A DNA stretch of 64,000 bases from Siphonodentalium dalli (GCA_032622095.1 CP136063.1:114224723-114288722), one strand, 5' to 3'; positions 11,391 to 24,825 are shown, numbered from the stretch's first letter. The notes: generated by a model from the letters alone, not told the origin. Program-made: numbers and translations.

Positions 11391-12480
11391 TTGCTTTTAA
11401 ACACTCTATTCTCGCACTAAAACACGACGCGCTTGCTTTAAAATGCACTTTCTAAAACACCGAAGCACCATTTTCTCTTTGAAAACGTATTTTGCATATT
11501 CTATAGTATTCCATTGAAATGATGATATATATAAAGATTTTTAGCATTTTTCCAAAAAACTTTCCCGAAATTCAGCCCGAATTTCTGAGCGTGGTGCACG
11601 ATAGAAATTGAGCGGTTATATCTTGTTATCACTCTCCATCAAAGCAAAATGCCACTTCGATGCAGGTATTTGGCAGGAAAAAAACACTTTATTATGCCTT
11701 TATAAACAAATAATATACCTTAACTTCAGTTTTTCTTGTGTTCTATATATACACAGAAAAGGGTATATTTGTAAATTGTAGTATTTGTACAAAAAAGTAT
11801 GTTGAAATATTATGTTGAAAGTTAATGCAAATGCATAAGGAGTTCTATTCCTTGGTGGGAAATGTTCAGATAACTTGTTATTATCTGAATATTTCCTATG
11901 GGGGCTACTCGATCATCAATGATTATTTAGTATAGAAAATAGAAAGGGCCAAAACAAAATTAGTGAGTGTCGATTTCAGGCCTAGCGGCACCGACGAGAT
12001 GCAAACATCAGTAGGGTCGGGTGACCTATAGCTGTAGGCTCTGTAGATCAAATCCGCTATCCCGTGGCTCATCGCGATATACACAGACATTTCTAAGCTA
12101 TAAAGATTCACCTGATGGTGTTGTGCAATACCTTATTCTTAAAATAGTCTTATGAATATGCTAATATAAATCGTAGAAGATCGATATCCGAACCTAACAT
12201 AGTAACACATACTATGACTTGTGTACAACATGAATGCGCGAGACTATCGAAGTTAAAGGTGTAATTTGTGATTAACATTGTTATAAGTCCGTGCTGTCTT
12301 CCCACATGTCTGTCCCAGCAGGATATAACTAAATACTTATAGAAGATCGTTGTAAATATGACATGTTGCAAGACATGTTTATCCCATGGAAGGCTAAATA
12401 CCTGAGTCATTGTCCTTTATTTGTATATGTTCATTTCAGTATGTATTCTGCGGCAGTTTAGAACCGCCACACCACTTTAT
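11391..12480. other. Non-coding with one dispersed-repeat piece
   Basis: At 11880-11945 the segment TCAATGATTATTTAGTATAG followed by AAA is shared with 27090-27120, where a hAT element has inserted directly beside it, and loosely with 14290-14320. The rest is featureless. Confidence 0.45.
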
Positions 12481-12865
12481 TTACTATCTTTATTAATCAA
12501 CTTACTATCTTGATTAATCAACTTAGCTGTCTTGATTAATCCACTTAGCTATCTTGGTTGATCAACTTATAGCTATCTTTATGATTCAACATGGCTATCA
12601 TGATTAATCAATTTAGCTACTTTGATTATTCAACCTAGCTATTTTGATTAATCTACTTATCTATCTTTATTAATGAACATAGCCATCTTTATTAATACAC
12701 TGACTATATATGTAGATTAATCAGCTTAGTTATCTTGATTAATCAGCATATATATCTTGATTAATCAACTCACTAGCATGATTAAACAACTTAGCTCTCT
12801 TGATTAATCAACGTACTATATTGATCAATCAAATTAGCTATCTTGATTAATGAACTTAGCAATCT
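12481..12865. repeat. ~22-bp minisatellite (GATTAATCAACTTAGCTATCTT)
   Basis: About 17 degenerate units of GATTAATCAACTTAGCTATC with period 22-24 bp. The core GATTAATC is palindromic. Units diverge by point changes and 1-3 bp indels, pointing to an old array. There are no non-repetitive spacers, so this is not CRISPR-like. Confidence 0.85.
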
Positions 12866-13264
12866 GACTATATCGTGCATGGGTATTAGAGCTGGTGAAA
12901 TAGCAACGGCATGTTCAAATTCAACCTGTAATTCATGCGAATCATCCATATATCTAAATAATTAATTATATACCAAAAATCGTTGGAATCTTGTCATTAA
13001 TTCACATGTGTAAATTGGCCCGAGGAGTGTCATCGGATATGTGCCGTTGACCTCAGACGACTTAAAGGGGCAATACTAAACAAATATGAGAAATAAAGAG
13101 CGTTCCTTATCAGCTTAGAGGATATGTACGACAATTGGAACGCATGGTCTATCATGGGGTAGGTGCCTTTGACCACAGCTGGTTAAAGGGGGGAGTAATA
13201 ATCAATTATATCAACCCAGGTGATTCAAGATGCATAATTAGAATTAACGCTCCCAAATTACTAT
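12866..13264. repeat. Two-copy ~120-bp duplication with TTAAAGGGG motif
   Basis: TGCCGTTGACCTCAGACGAC followed by TTAAAGGGGCAATAC (about 13043-13077) is repeated as TGCCTTTGACCACAGCTGG followed by TTAAAGGGGGGAGTAAT (about 13160-13194). AATAAAGAGCGTT lies between them at 13092. TTAAAGG-type ends suggest a decayed TTAA-type MITE, but no matching right end is seen. Confidence 0.45.
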
Positions 13265-13590
13265 ATCTTTCGCTTCGTGGGGGGTGGTAAAAATATTTGT
13301 TTCGAGTCGAGGAACCCACCCATCAAAGCTCATAGTGATCAGATATCGATTTTTGAAACTTATTATTTCTCGAGATATGTACTTATTTGTGTCCTGGAAA
13401 AAAATCGTCAAAGCGACGTTGTCAGACAAAATTGCGGATGAAAATGGATAACTCTAAAATAAAGTGGTAATACGGCCAAATCGATTCTGATAACTAAAGC
13501 GTGTTTTATAGAAATGTTGTTGTTATTGTTGCTGTAACTTGATGATATGGGGACCGTCTGATCGGATTGAGTACTTTTAATGACAAGCGT
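13265..13590. repeat. Dispersed repeat (copy 2 of the 3.0-kb family)
   Basis: TTTCGAGTCGAGGAACCCAC followed by CCATCAAAGCTCA, and GGGACCGTCTGATCGGATTG followed by AGTAC, repeat the two blocks seen at 3020-3545 in the same order. Confidence 0.65.
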
Positions 13591-13729
13591 TCATTATCAG
13601 CTCAGAAGCAATTTGGGGAAATTGCCACACAGACGTAATTTGAAACCGGGAGTGTCATGGGATAGATTCATGCATCGCTCATTCGGTTATTGGAATATTA
13701 TTATTCCTCTTTGCTACTATTCATGGAGG

Positions 13730-13885
13730 TTGCGATTGGGGTTGGGTGTGTCTCACCGCCACCCCCATTTGGTCAAAACGTTCATCAGTTGGAAATATCA
13801 TGCCCCACAGGACAGTATTTGGAAATCTCTACGCCAAATATAGGTTGAAATTGTTCTCAATGTTAGATTTTCTAACGAGTAATCA
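13730..13885. mobile_element. Fragment of the hAT-like CAGGGACGTGGC family
   Basis: GTGTGTCTCACCGCCACCCC, TTTGGTCAAAACGTTCATCA, GTTGGAAATATCATGCCCCA and ATATAGGTTGAAATTGTTCT follow the internal order of the intact element at 45018-45842 (read on its minus strand). Termini are absent. Confidence 0.55.
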
Positions 13886-14932
13886 GTATGGGGAAAATGT
13901 TGTTTTTAGACCATGCATACACGTCGTGAAGCGAAAACGTCATTAATTTCGAGTTCAGAGTCAGTGTGTAGCAGTTCGCATTCGATCTATAGTTGCATCT
14001 GGAATGCGGGTACGGAGGTTTCATCAAATTCTTTCGAATACTGTTCAAGTGATCATCTGGATAACAAACGTTTATGATCCATGGACGGACAGACGGCTGA
14101 CCAGACACGCAGCAAACGGGCGGCGGATCATTTTATAGTCCCCCGAAATTGGAAATTGGGAGAAAACAAAATAATGTGACGTGCATCACGAGGAACATTG
14201 TGTTTCCTTGATTCTCGTTAGCCGTTTGAATGGGAACTTGTAGTTCGCAACCTTCCTATTATTATCTGAACATTTCCTATAAATGATCTATACTTATCAA
14301 TCAATGAGTATTTAGTATATATGTATGTTTCCAATAGCAGAAAAAATTATTACATGGAACCTATGTATCCATTCATTCGAGTGTTGGGGTACACAATTGT
14401 AAACGTAATGAAATTGATTATTTTTAAGTCGATATCATTCTGTCAAGCAATAATACCTCCCGTGACATAGAGCGTTTTTGGTGTCCGTATCGGCGAAAAC
14501 TGAAGAGCGTTGTATAAAATATGCATTCATGCTCATTTTGTTAGTCTTATAGAATTTGATGTTCTTGTTGATCTGCGTGGTGGTTTACGAATGACGCTTA
14601 TTGCAGTTAAATGGGAAATGTGGGGTAAAATCTGATGGGGCAACTTTGTCAAAAACTCTCCAAACAAGTTAAATTATGCGGGTATAGTTTCAGAGCAGAT
14701 GCAAACATATTTTTAAATAAGTCCCCTAGCTATGCTCCTATTTGAGAGACAGACATTATTTGAAAAAAAAAATCAATTCTGTATTCCCTGGGTTAATTTC
14801 CTTCTGAGACACATTTGATCCAACTGGATCTCACATTTATATATAGAACTTAATAGTGATTGATAAACTTTTTCACTGGAAGGTAAAGTTTCTGATAAAA
14901 TTAAGACCAATAGTTAATTATGATAATATTTG

Positions 14933-14936
<4 letters not shown>
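13886..14936. other. Non-coding, nothing recognised
   Basis: A short GGACGGACAGACGG stretch at about 14083 resembles the GACA tails. Otherwise no structure. Confidence 0.35.

Positions 14937-14973
<37 letters not shown>
14937..14973. repeat. (CT)n microsatellite
   Basis: A nearly uninterrupted CT dinucleotide run of about 36 bp. Confidence 0.95.
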
Positions 14974-14977
<4 letters not shown>

Positions 14978-15894
14978 GAGCGAAAGCAGTAGATCGTTAG
15001 TTGGAGTTGGGCAGAGGTACCAAATTAACTCCAGTCCCGCGCGGGCAAGCTCGAAAGGACAACATAACTCTTGAATTAGCTAATCAACTAATAATTATAA
15101 TCTCGTTGCCCAGTTGCCATCTTGGATTCCATTATTAATACTTGTTCACCTGTTTCGTAGCGTTCAGGGACACAAAGGCAGTTCATATTAATTCAGGTGA
15201 AAAATTGAATTCAAAGTCACTAAGACTCAAGACATATTGTAATCTATCACAAATTTATATTTTAATCATGATTTTACGGTCGCCATTTTAACTACAAATA
15301 TTCATTTGCCAGCTTGCCAACATTGTTTTTTTTTATTCAGTGGAGAAAATAACTATAGAAACAACTCTCAAAATCTTTTGAAAGAGAAATATCCATATAA
15401 CTAATTTTTCTGGTTTTCAAATAATCTGACTAAAATAAAAATGAGCAATAAAGGGGAATAACTCGGTGAAAAACAATATCCATGTTGCACAACAACAATA
15501 TATTGGTATCAATATCCTAAAGTTTCATTTATCTACATTCAAAACTGTGGAAGGAATTGATTACACATTCAATGAAGTACCTACCAATAATGCGTGATGG
15601 AAACTTGGACAAAACAGATAAAGGTAATTTCTATGGATCCTCGACAAATAAACATCCCCGCAATTGTCATTGTGACTTCACAGTTCTTGGCTAGCAAGAC
15701 GTTACATTTCCACAGGTATTGTTTGACGACTCTTCATTTACGGAGTCGATTCTCTCAATCAGTTCAAAAAGTATAGATTTGAGATGGTGCATGTTTTATT
15801 TGTGGTGATGTACTCCTAAGTTACTAATGATTCATTGGCAGCCGGAGTAATATTCAGCTAATAAGTCCAACAAACAGCCTAATGTTTGTTTAAA
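14974..15894. other. Non-coding, nothing recognised
   Basis: Contains CAGTTGCCATCTTGGATTCC near 15110, a phrase also found in other repeats here. No coding or element boundary is seen. Confidence 0.35.
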
Positions 15895-16373
15895 AGGCCC
15901 ACTTAATTTTCGAACCCACAGATTACATTATTTAATATATATGTCATATTATATACCATTTGAAAGAGGAAGCTCCAAACATTGTATTATCAACTTATCC
16001 GGTGTAATAAACTGTGGACATGTTGTTTTTATTGAGTTGCCAACGTTTTGTCATCAAGATTGAAGTAAAAATCAGTATTATTTTCAATGCAGGGGGAATA
16101 ACTCTATATATTAAAGATAAGAGTTCTTCCCCTTCCATTGAAAAAGTTTGAATTCTGTTGCATTCTCGGTGCCAGAGGGGAGGGGGGGGGGGGGGTCATT
16201 CTAGGATTTCAGAAGTTTTCTGTTTCTCTGTGGGCATCTTCTGAGACACAGATGTTTCAAATAGTGATGAATTATAGTATTTTAATCATATTTTATGGCA
16301 TAGATTGTTATTAAAACCGTATATCAAGTCACTATAAAAAAAATAATCAGCGATTCGAAAATTAAGTGGGCCT
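15895..16373. mobile_element. 479-bp MITE with ~20-bp perfect TIRs, TTAAA-flanked
   Basis: The left end AGGCCCACTTAATTTTCGAA is exactly the reverse complement of TTCGAAAATTAAGTGGGCCT at the right end. TTAAA abuts both ends, consistent with a TTAA-type target duplication. The interior is AT-rich with a long G run at about 16180-16196 and no transposase, so it is non-autonomous. The AGG...CCT ends beside TTAA resemble the elements at 50183 and 55279. Confidence 0.85.
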
Positions 16374-17028
16374 TTAAATTATTAGTTAACAGCCCTACAG
16401 TTAAATTAATAGGAATCAAGTGACTACTCATTAGCGAATACTTAGTTATCAAAGGGTCAGGGTGGAAGGAATTGCTGAACAAGACAGTGTCAAGCTTTAA
16501 ACAATTTTATCTCAATGCATGAGGGGAGGCAACTCTATATTAAAATTTGCACAACCAACATACAAAGTAACAAAGATAAGTCATCAGAAATTAGATATCA
16601 CGATTATTATAACATACATTTAAGGGAATGAGCAGTACATTTCAAAATGACAGTCACTCTGACATACTGTACATGTAGATATTGAATATGCATGTAATAT
16701 TGTGACCTGACTGGATCATAGCCAGAGTTTAACACAGGTGTGTCCACATGAACATCATCGGATCAACTTGAATTCCCATTCTCTTGATAAAGTTCGCAAG
16801 AACGCCAGAAAGCTTGTGATATTAAAAGATGAGAGGCTGATCACGATCTTCGGATGTTTAACCCATACCTTTGGTCATACCGACAACAACAATTGAAACC
16901 GTTAATCTGGAACAGAATACATAACTATTCACAATGAGAGGTTAGTAGTGCCATCATCCACCGACTTAAAATCAGTGAATATACACCTTTACAAATAATG
17001 TGGAGATGATTAGAAAGATTATTAGTGG
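16374..17028. other. Non-coding, nothing recognised
   Basis: Apart from the segment near 16830 shared with 9701, nothing was identified. Confidence 0.35.
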
Positions 17029-17061
17029 TGGGGGGGGGGGGGGGTGGGGGGGGGGGGGGGT
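17029..17061. repeat. Interrupted poly-G tract
   Basis: Two G runs of roughly fifteen bases each, separated by a single T. This could form a G-quadruplex and is prone to slippage and sequencing error. Confidence 0.9.
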
Positions 17062-19607
17062 GCTTCCATTGTTAACTTGGATATGTATAAATATGAGACT
17101 AATCAGATAAGTATTGCTTCTGGCACATGTTCCTGTTATAATTAGAGGTTGGATTAATATTTTCAAAACCAATAAATCAATACCAAAAGATATACAGGTC
17201 AATAATCTGTCATGATTAATCTGGATGTGAACTACGAGAGTTCCGAGTGAAAGATATTTTGAGTTTTCAAATTGGATATCATGCGCCTAAGCAATGGGTG
17301 GATTGGTATATTTTTTAAGCAGATCAACCAAATTACCCTGACTGTACATATCAACACAATTGAATGACAAATATTTTAGTTATCAAATCACGTAGCTTAT
17401 GTCTATGGTTTGGTGCAAGGGGTTTATAAAATATTTCCCAAACTAATCAACTGGTCAACACAAAATACTTAATAACCATAATATACCCAGAGTGTGGATG
17501 TGTGTAAATCGGTCACGCTTTTGCTTTTCAACCATATGTCAAATGTTGCCAAAATTTGAACCATGGCCTACATTATGTAATGATTTCACACCGATTGGTC
17601 AAAGAAAACCTGAGATCAAACTTGGTCCCCAAATGCTGTATTTTCACTCAAGTAAACACTACTTCTTTCAATGTTTATCGAAATGAAGTCACGTGACGTC
17701 GAGCACAAACCCACACTTGCTTTGCTGTTGCATAGACGAAACTTCCATGTACATGACAACTTAAGAACAAATAACGGTATGTTTTCTTAACATCAGTTGC
17801 CCTACCACCATCATAGCAATTCAGCAGGACCCACCAACATCATACAAAATTAGTAAGACCACTTGACAAGAGGTGGTTATTTGATTGAATCAGATAGGAG
17901 CACAATGCTAGAGACAACATATATTGTAAACATCTCTGCAAAAATTGATTTATTGATAGCATGCGTCAACATGATAATGTAGTTATAATGTCGGATAGCA
18001 TCTGTCTACGAACAGATGCCTAGATGGACGGACGGACAAATGACGGATGGCTGATCTGGATATCGGCATTATGTGTACATAGTACAAAAGTTGTATCTCC
18101 TACATCCCCAGCAATAGGACATTATAAGGTCTGAAGGAGTCATTATACAAAAAATTGGTGTTTTGTGTACCCAGCAATGGGAATCAGTATTTTTTTCGGG
18201 TTCCTAACTTGACCTTAGCAGTTTTATTTGATACAAAATATAGCCATTTAAAAAAATGACTAGCCATGTGCCATTTGCTCGAATGTGAGATTTTGACAAG
18301 TGTGTGCACAAAACACCACAAAGATCAAGCTGTGTACCCTCATCACCTATTACCAAAACTGGGTACAAACACACCAAAGTATAGTGACAATGACTGCCTT
18401 CAAAATTAGTATTCCGCAATATATTATCATTCAGTGACCAGAATGAATCCTTCAGTTTTCTTTGGGCATTATTATTCATACCAGTAAAAAGATGAAGGAC
18501 TTAGCTTTCGAACAGTACTATGAAGACAGGAGCTTGTCATTACATGTATGAAAGTAAATACAAAACGAGTGTGCCACTTTACTACATATATCGAATGACA
18601 TTTGTGATTGGAGATATGTGTTAAATTAGTGCACTCTTTTTCAATTTATTTTTTAAACAACTTTTTCCTGGGAATATAAGAATATTTTTTCTTTTTTCAT
18701 TATTCATATATATCACATTTTGGTGGCAGTAAAAACTGAAGAGTAGTCTTGGAGAAGACCATACCATACCAGGACTGAAAACAATAGCAAATTATATATT
18801 TCAATGCTCAATTCAGCAAGCAAGAAAATTTCAAAGACATAAGTTATGACATTCAAGACAAAGAAGTGTACGGCCAAATCCAAGAAACCAGATCAAACTT
18901 ATAAAGTATCCGCAATATTGTAAAAACAAAGACAGCACATTAGTTTTAACTCTGTTACCCATATATATAAGAGTACAACCGTATAACAGATATACTTACA
19001 TCTATACTGTGGTTCCTTTATAGCAGACATGGATAAATTAAACATTACATACTGATATGCTACTCAGTGACCTCAGAGAGACAAGAATACCATATGTTGG
19101 AACCTGCATTGAGGTGAGAACCAATTTATCTCATATTTTTTTCAAAATAATATTGAATGATACGTAAGTTATACCGTTGAGCCTATGTTAATAGATGTCT
19201 ATCACTCACACACAACACAATTGACTAGTGATTCATTTACAGATGCCCTGTCCGATTTGAAGACTCTAAATTACAATTTCTTCAGCTTTGGGAGTAAAAA
19301 AAATAATTGTGTTTAGTCCAGGATGTCACATTCAAAAGCTCATCCCTACTAGATTTTGATTTTTTATATATATTTAATTTATCCACCTAAAATTTTTGTT
19401 GAGCAAAAAGTCCCCTGGCTTCTGTCTGGAAATATATATGGACATGCACAGATGCTGTCGTGAGATTTTGAAAGGTCACGCAGGGTCATGGTTCACTGTG
19501 CCTTCTGTGATCGGAAAATATTTTCAGAATAAAAGATAACGAAATGTTTTTGAAAATTTGACAGAAGCTATCTTACTATCTTGTGATAGTTAGTTTGTAG
19601 ATAGATA
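17062..19607. other. Non-coding, nothing recognised
   Basis: 2.5 kb with no confident gene or element. A small hairpin GCATCTGTCTACGAACAGATGC lies at about 17999-18020, ahead of a GGACGGACGG stretch. Confidence 0.35.
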
Positions 19608-19818
19608 CAGTAATGCCCTAAATAATCGACTCCTTAACCCCAGCAGAATTATGGGCAATTTTTCAGGATTTATTCAGAAATATGGCTTATTGCCATTCAA
19701 TGGAAAGCTCTCCCTGAGAGCTTTCCGATGAATGGAACAAGCCATATTTCCGACTAAATCCTGAAAAATTACCCATAATTCTGTTGTGGTAAGGAGTCGA
19801 TTATTTAGGGCATTACTA
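19608..19818. mobile_element. TA-flanked hairpin MITE, copy A
   Basis: Starts CAGTAATGCCCTAAATAATC and ends with its complement, with TA on both sides (19606-19607, 19819-19820). The TA duplication and CAGT terminus fit the Tc1/mariner-pogo superfamily. The element is one long hairpin with a small loop near CTCTCCCTGAGAG. The arms of this copy have drifted apart at several sites (CCCCAGC against its partner CTGTTGTGG), so it looks older. No transposase. Confidence 0.9.
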
Positions 19819-20196
19819 TACATATACATATTCCTGAATCAGAAATTATGTTTTATTCATGAAAATTGAGGAAGTGATAATACTACAATGACCACACGTG
19901 CAGTTACATGTAGATGTTTGTTTACATTTTTGGCAACATATTGTCAGGACATTTTGGGACTTAATTACCTGTTCGGTATGGAATTTGTCAATACTAACTC
20001 ACTGTTCAAATTGACATGTTGACATTATTTTTTGGCAACCATTCTGTACTTGCTGGTGATATCGTTGTCATAACTGGGACCCTCAAATCAGACTGGGCAT
20101 CTTTAATACCAAAACATAAATCACAAACGGTGGAGAGAATAACTCTTCTCTAGAGTCTTTTGTCAGACTGCTTTCATCATCTAGTATATAATTTAA

Positions 20197-20450
20197 CCCT
20201 ATCATGACGGGAGCTGAGCTGGTACAGCATTAAGTTCCTGTGCCAGTACATTCTATTATATATGAGTGTCTCCCACAGGGATCCACACATATATAAGAGA
20301 TTGCACTGGCTTACAAGCTAATGATAAATATTGTTATGCCAATGTATTCTCATATATATGCGAGGTTCCCTATGGGGGACACGCATATATAAGAGAATGC
20401 ATTGGCACAGGATTTTCGCAAAATTTCAGGAAGCTCCAGTCTTAGAAGGG
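20197..20450. mobile_element. TTAA-flanked MITE (CCCTWTCA family), 254 bp
   Basis: Flanked by TTAA at 20193-20196 and 20451-20454. Ends CCCTATCATGACGGGAGCT and, inverted, CCCTTCTAAGACTGGAGCTT. TTAA plus CCCTTT-like termini suggest a piggyBac-like origin, by inference. The interior holds TATATATGCGAG / CTCGCATATATAAGAGAATG inverted subrepeats, duplicated once relative to the short copy at 24676. Confidence 0.8.
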
Positions 20451-22623
20451 TTAATAACAATTGCATTGCAGTCTATATTCAACAATGTATGTTTTAAAGA
20501 GACTCAAAGTAATCGCAGTGGGTTGATGTGCAAAAGTCCTGAATGTGCTAACCAAGAACAACATTAAAAATTAGATAATTGTCCAACTAAAAGAATTTGC
20601 TTATTGCAACCATTGTTATGTAAACATTAACTGTTACAATCCTATTAATACACATTGGGTGGCAATTGTGATTGAAAATCAATGTTTTGCTGAATAGGTT
20701 TCCATTCTTTTATCTTTTCTAATTTTCACCTTCATAATTTGATCATTTTATTTTAAAGCACTCCTGATCTACGAATGAATCAACAATGTAACTGTAACAG
20801 TTTACATAACACTGCTTTCAATTCGCGAGATCTCTTATAGGAGGTTTATTGATAATGAAAATAAGAACAAAAACAATAAATGTTTACATGTTCTTGATAA
20901 TGATGGTTTTACGGACTTTTACGATTTTTCACCTGTACTAACTGCAAAGTCATTGTGTCCCTTTAAAACTGCAATGTAATTGTTTTGAAATTATATACTT
21001 GCCCTGCTTGCCCAAGAAAGCCAGTAAAAAGTGAAAACATTCTAGAGGGGAGCAATATATTTCTTTCCATTATTCACAAGACTCCCTGGCAACCCTCTTA
21101 ATTCAGATTGTTTGGCTTCGGCAATCCGCTATGGCAACACTTTTGCCGTTGCCCAGTTCGGCATTGCTGATTGCCATTGACAATTATGAGGGCTTCCCTG
21201 GATTCCAGATCTATTGACTAGACAATTCTCATTATGATTATTAAAGATACGTAATCCGATTTAACTTAGGCTTAAGCTCAAGAGTTAACAGATTTAGATT
21301 TTTTAAATAAGCTATTTTTCACCACCTCAAATATTTGGTGGCCTGCAAATATTTAGCCGACTTATTCCAGAAATTGTACAGAAATGCGTGGAAAACGTTA
21401 TGAGAGGTCACGACTTTCGCTCTACTTTCAGTGGCGATTGTACATTACATATTTAATTTCGGAATATGAGACAATGAAAAGTATCGCTATCAACAAGAAT
21501 ATGCTGTGATAGTTGTTATGTGGGTACATATATTATACTTATTTACAAATCGGTAATCAGGTTTTATTAGACATCAGGTTAAATAGACATGTTATGTGGC
21601 ACCACGCTGGTTACAGGTGGGAATACTACATGTATGTGTTTACATTTGAGATAACATGCGTTGGGGAATTCCAATTTGAACTAGGAATCACCATATATGG
21701 AAGCTGTAAACCACACTTGTGACTTGCCCATCCACCAAACTGCCAAGAAAAAGTTTTATTACAGGACTTTTTCGGCAAATATGATATCGTTATTGGTATT
21801 GTTGTGAGTATTTATTGGTAATAAACTAATGTTGATAACTAAATCGGCTTTTGGTGAAATTCCGTTGTTGATGTAAGTGGATGATACGGGGACCATAGAA
21901 TCAGATTGTGTATCTTTAAATAACAAATGATTCATTGTCAAATACTGGTAATACATATTTTATGGAATACATGTGCAACCAATTATTTTTCTTAGTATCT
22001 TCAACATTGTCAAAAAGAATAACTCAATTTATTGAATTTTTTATACTTATTAGTTTGTTAATGTAAAGAAAATAAATTAATTAAGACACATTGTCCAGTT
22101 ACCATAACTAAAGGCTATTAGAAACAAAGGCAATCTTTCACAGCTCATATGCACTTGCATGCTTGTTGCCATCCAGAATATGGAAATAGAAACAGCCTAG
22201 TTATAAATTTTCAGCATGAATGTCATAGGGAAAAACAAGCAAATTGTAAAATAAATAGCATTATTATATATATGTGTAGCTAGTAATTATGTTCATTCTC
22301 AGCCAATTAACTCTCCCATGTGGTCACCCCTCCCGACATCGCTCTCATCAGGCACAAGATGTTGATATCGGACTGACAAACTGGACTGATATCACCTGTC
22401 TGATATTACTCAATACATACCAGTTGTGACCGCATGGAGAATCCCAGGGAGATCACGCGTTAATTACGTCACCTTTGGTGTACGCCTTGTCGTTTTCATC
22501 TGCTCTCAATTCCTTAGCATGAAATTCCCAATGGGTTCAGGAATGGTAATAATTAATCGTGAAGATACCATCAACTAATCTGGCTATGTAATAATAACAT
22601 TTTACTGGTCCGTAGACTCCGTA
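20451..22623. other. Non-coding with one dispersed-repeat piece
   Basis: About 21780-21935 resembles the GGGACC...TCTGATCGGATTG block of the 3.0/13.3-kb family. The remainder shows no recognisable gene. Confidence 0.35.
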
Positions 22624-22742
22624 CCGGTGCATTTTTTTGGACTCAACTGCGTAATGTACAAAGTCAATATCGGATCTCGTCTTCGACTCGGTCCGATATT
22701 GACTTTGTACATTCTGCAGTCTCGTCCAAAAATACTCACTGG
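22624..22742. mobile_element. 119-bp TA-flanked foldback element
   Basis: Left CCGGTGCATTTTTTTGGAC pairs with GTCCAAAAATACTCACTGG. The inner arm AATGTACAAAGTCAATATCG is perfectly inverted on the other side of a short loop near 22675. TA borders both ends. Confidence 0.75.
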
Positions 22743-24036
22743 TATGGACAAGCAAAACGTTTAATAACCTCAAAATACAAAGGACGTAACTTGAAAAATT
22801 ATTGAATGTGTCCAGGCAATAGTTCATATGTTGACCTCACTATTGGTAGCAATATTTGAATATATCAGAGAAAGGATTCTATCCACACAGTTAGTATCGC
22901 AGAAAAGAAGAATCAGATCAATCTTCAAGAGCGATGGACTAAAAAGTCAAACAATTGGCTCGAGGCATATGAGGTATGATGAGAAGGAAGCCTGTAATAA
23001 AGTTGCCTAGTCTTTTCCAGCCTGCATTCAATATCGATGTTGTCAAAGATGAAGTGCACATACCATGTTTAACCCTTCGTTTACTAAATGGAATCTCCCA
23101 CCCAGTTATAATGGTATAGGTTGGAATGGTCTATTACTCATATGGAGGGATGTTTAGGAAATAAAAGCAGACAACAGACAGGTGAAATACGGTAATTATA
23201 CAAGCACAGAATGATTCCTATTAATTGGAGGGATATGTTCAGATATTCAGTTCAACAATCAGCCTATGGTCTAAGAGAACAACTCATCAATTAGTTAAGA
23301 ATGGGTTAAGGACTGTAAAGACAAATCCATTGCATCCGTACCATTCTGCGTTGTATTGAAATTGCATTGCAGCAACATAGGCAACACCACAAAGGCATTC
23401 AGATGACGATACTCTTGTTATATTGTATCTGTTAACGCACACAATGGAGGGATTCTATTTTCAACACAACGCAAGCCCAATGTATAGCTTGTATGGCATG
23501 AAATGTGCATCATGACATTTTTGTAGTAGTTCTTGTATTCAGTCAAGAAAATTTAACTACTCAAGTTCATCTGTGAGAATAAGGATTTGGATGTTGGATT
23601 AGACAGGTATAGTATTATCATATAATTCAACTGTAACAGATAGATTAATCTGAAATATTACAATTAGTCCAATTTCGAACTTGTCAGCTACAATCGGAAA
23701 CTCTGAATTGTAATTAACACATCCATGTGAACGGTAAAATGCAAGCAACGGATCGTAGCAACACAACGGACCAACACAACATAAGGATACAATGCGGCCA
23801 TCTGAACAATGCTTTACACCTAAATGTACATGTATGGAAGGTGTCTTGCCATTTCAAGATTAAATGACTATGTTTGTATTATTATTTAAGTGTGCAAACT
23901 ATTTATTTGAGCCGACTAAACACATTGCCCAATTATCGTATTCTCGGCGCTCAATGATATTACCTTTGTTCTATTTCAGCATCAAACTCAGAAATGACAT
24001 GACGCGCAACTCACAGCATCTGTAAAGGCCTAACTA
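22743..24036. other. Non-coding with one dispersed-repeat piece
   Basis: CAGTTATAATGGTATAGGTT, GGAATGGTCTATTACTCATA and TGGAGGGATG (about 23103-23160) match 26900-26960 loosely. Otherwise nothing. Confidence 0.35.
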
Positions 24037-24169
24037 CAGTAATGCCCTAAATAATCGCCTCCTTAACCACAGCAGAATTATGGGTAACAAGCCAAATTTC
24101 CGACTAAATCCTGAAAAGTTACCCATAATTCTGCTGTGGTTAAGGAGTCGATTATTTAGGGAATTACTG
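24037..24169. mobile_element. TA-flanked hairpin MITE, copy B (133 bp, centre deleted)
   Basis: Same termini as copy A with TA on both sides. The left arm jumps from ATTATGGGTAAC to AAGCCAAATTTCCGAC, so most of the left arm and the loop are missing while the right arm is complete. Confidence 0.88.
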
Positions 24170-24671
24170 TACTTCACTGCTGAATGACATGAGGTTGTGT
24201 GCTGGGCAGTCGAGATACACTGGTACCATTGCACCATATTCTGAATTATCTTTATGAATGACGGCCGAAAGATATGATAGTGTGCTGTCCGAGGTTAGTC
24301 ATATAGCATACCGCATGAAATTTTGACTTGAGGTTAACAAAAACTTCCTTCACAACTGTTACCATTGTTAATCTATCTCTTTTGATCATTGGTCTGCAAT
24401 ATGTGGTATAAATAAGTGGTAATAGTGAACAGAATCATATTCATAAAGAAAGTAAGAAAAAATACAAAATAGATACATGTATTGGGGGAATGCTAAATAA
24501 TTGGGTGTCATGGAGAAACAATCAAACAGAAAGAATAAAAAAAATGAATTTAACTAGTATTTTAGTTAGCTTCTAAAATGTCTTATAAGCATTCCATTTT
24601 GGCAGTCACTTTTCCAGAATCTGATTGATCTAGAATCGGAATTTGAGAACACCATGCTGGCTTGACCCTTT
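24170..24671. other. Non-coding, nothing recognised
   Basis: AT-rich with no motif identified. Confidence 0.35.
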
Positions 24672-24675
24672 TTAA

Positions 24676-24825
24676 CCCTTTCAAGACGGGAGCTACACTG
24701 GTGCAGCATTATCCTGTGCCAGTGCATTACCTATATATGTGTGTCTCCCAAAGGGAGCCTCGCACATATAAGAGAATGTATTGGCAGTTTTTACAAAATT
24801 TCAGGAAGTTCCAGCCATGAGAGGG
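24676..24825. mobile_element. TTAA-flanked MITE, short form (150 bp)
   Basis: TTAA at 24672-24675 and 24826-24829. TIRs CCCTTTCAAGACGGGAGCT and, inverted, CCCTCTCATGGCTGGAACT match at about 14 of 19 positions. The interior has TATATATGTGTGTCTCCC / GGGAGCCTCGCACATATA as an inner hairpin. This is the shortest complete copy in the window. Confidence 0.85.

Noticed and set aside
12481-12865. Possible array of regulatory sites
   Set aside because: The regular 22-24 bp period with degenerate units fits an ordinary minisatellite; no flanking gene was found.
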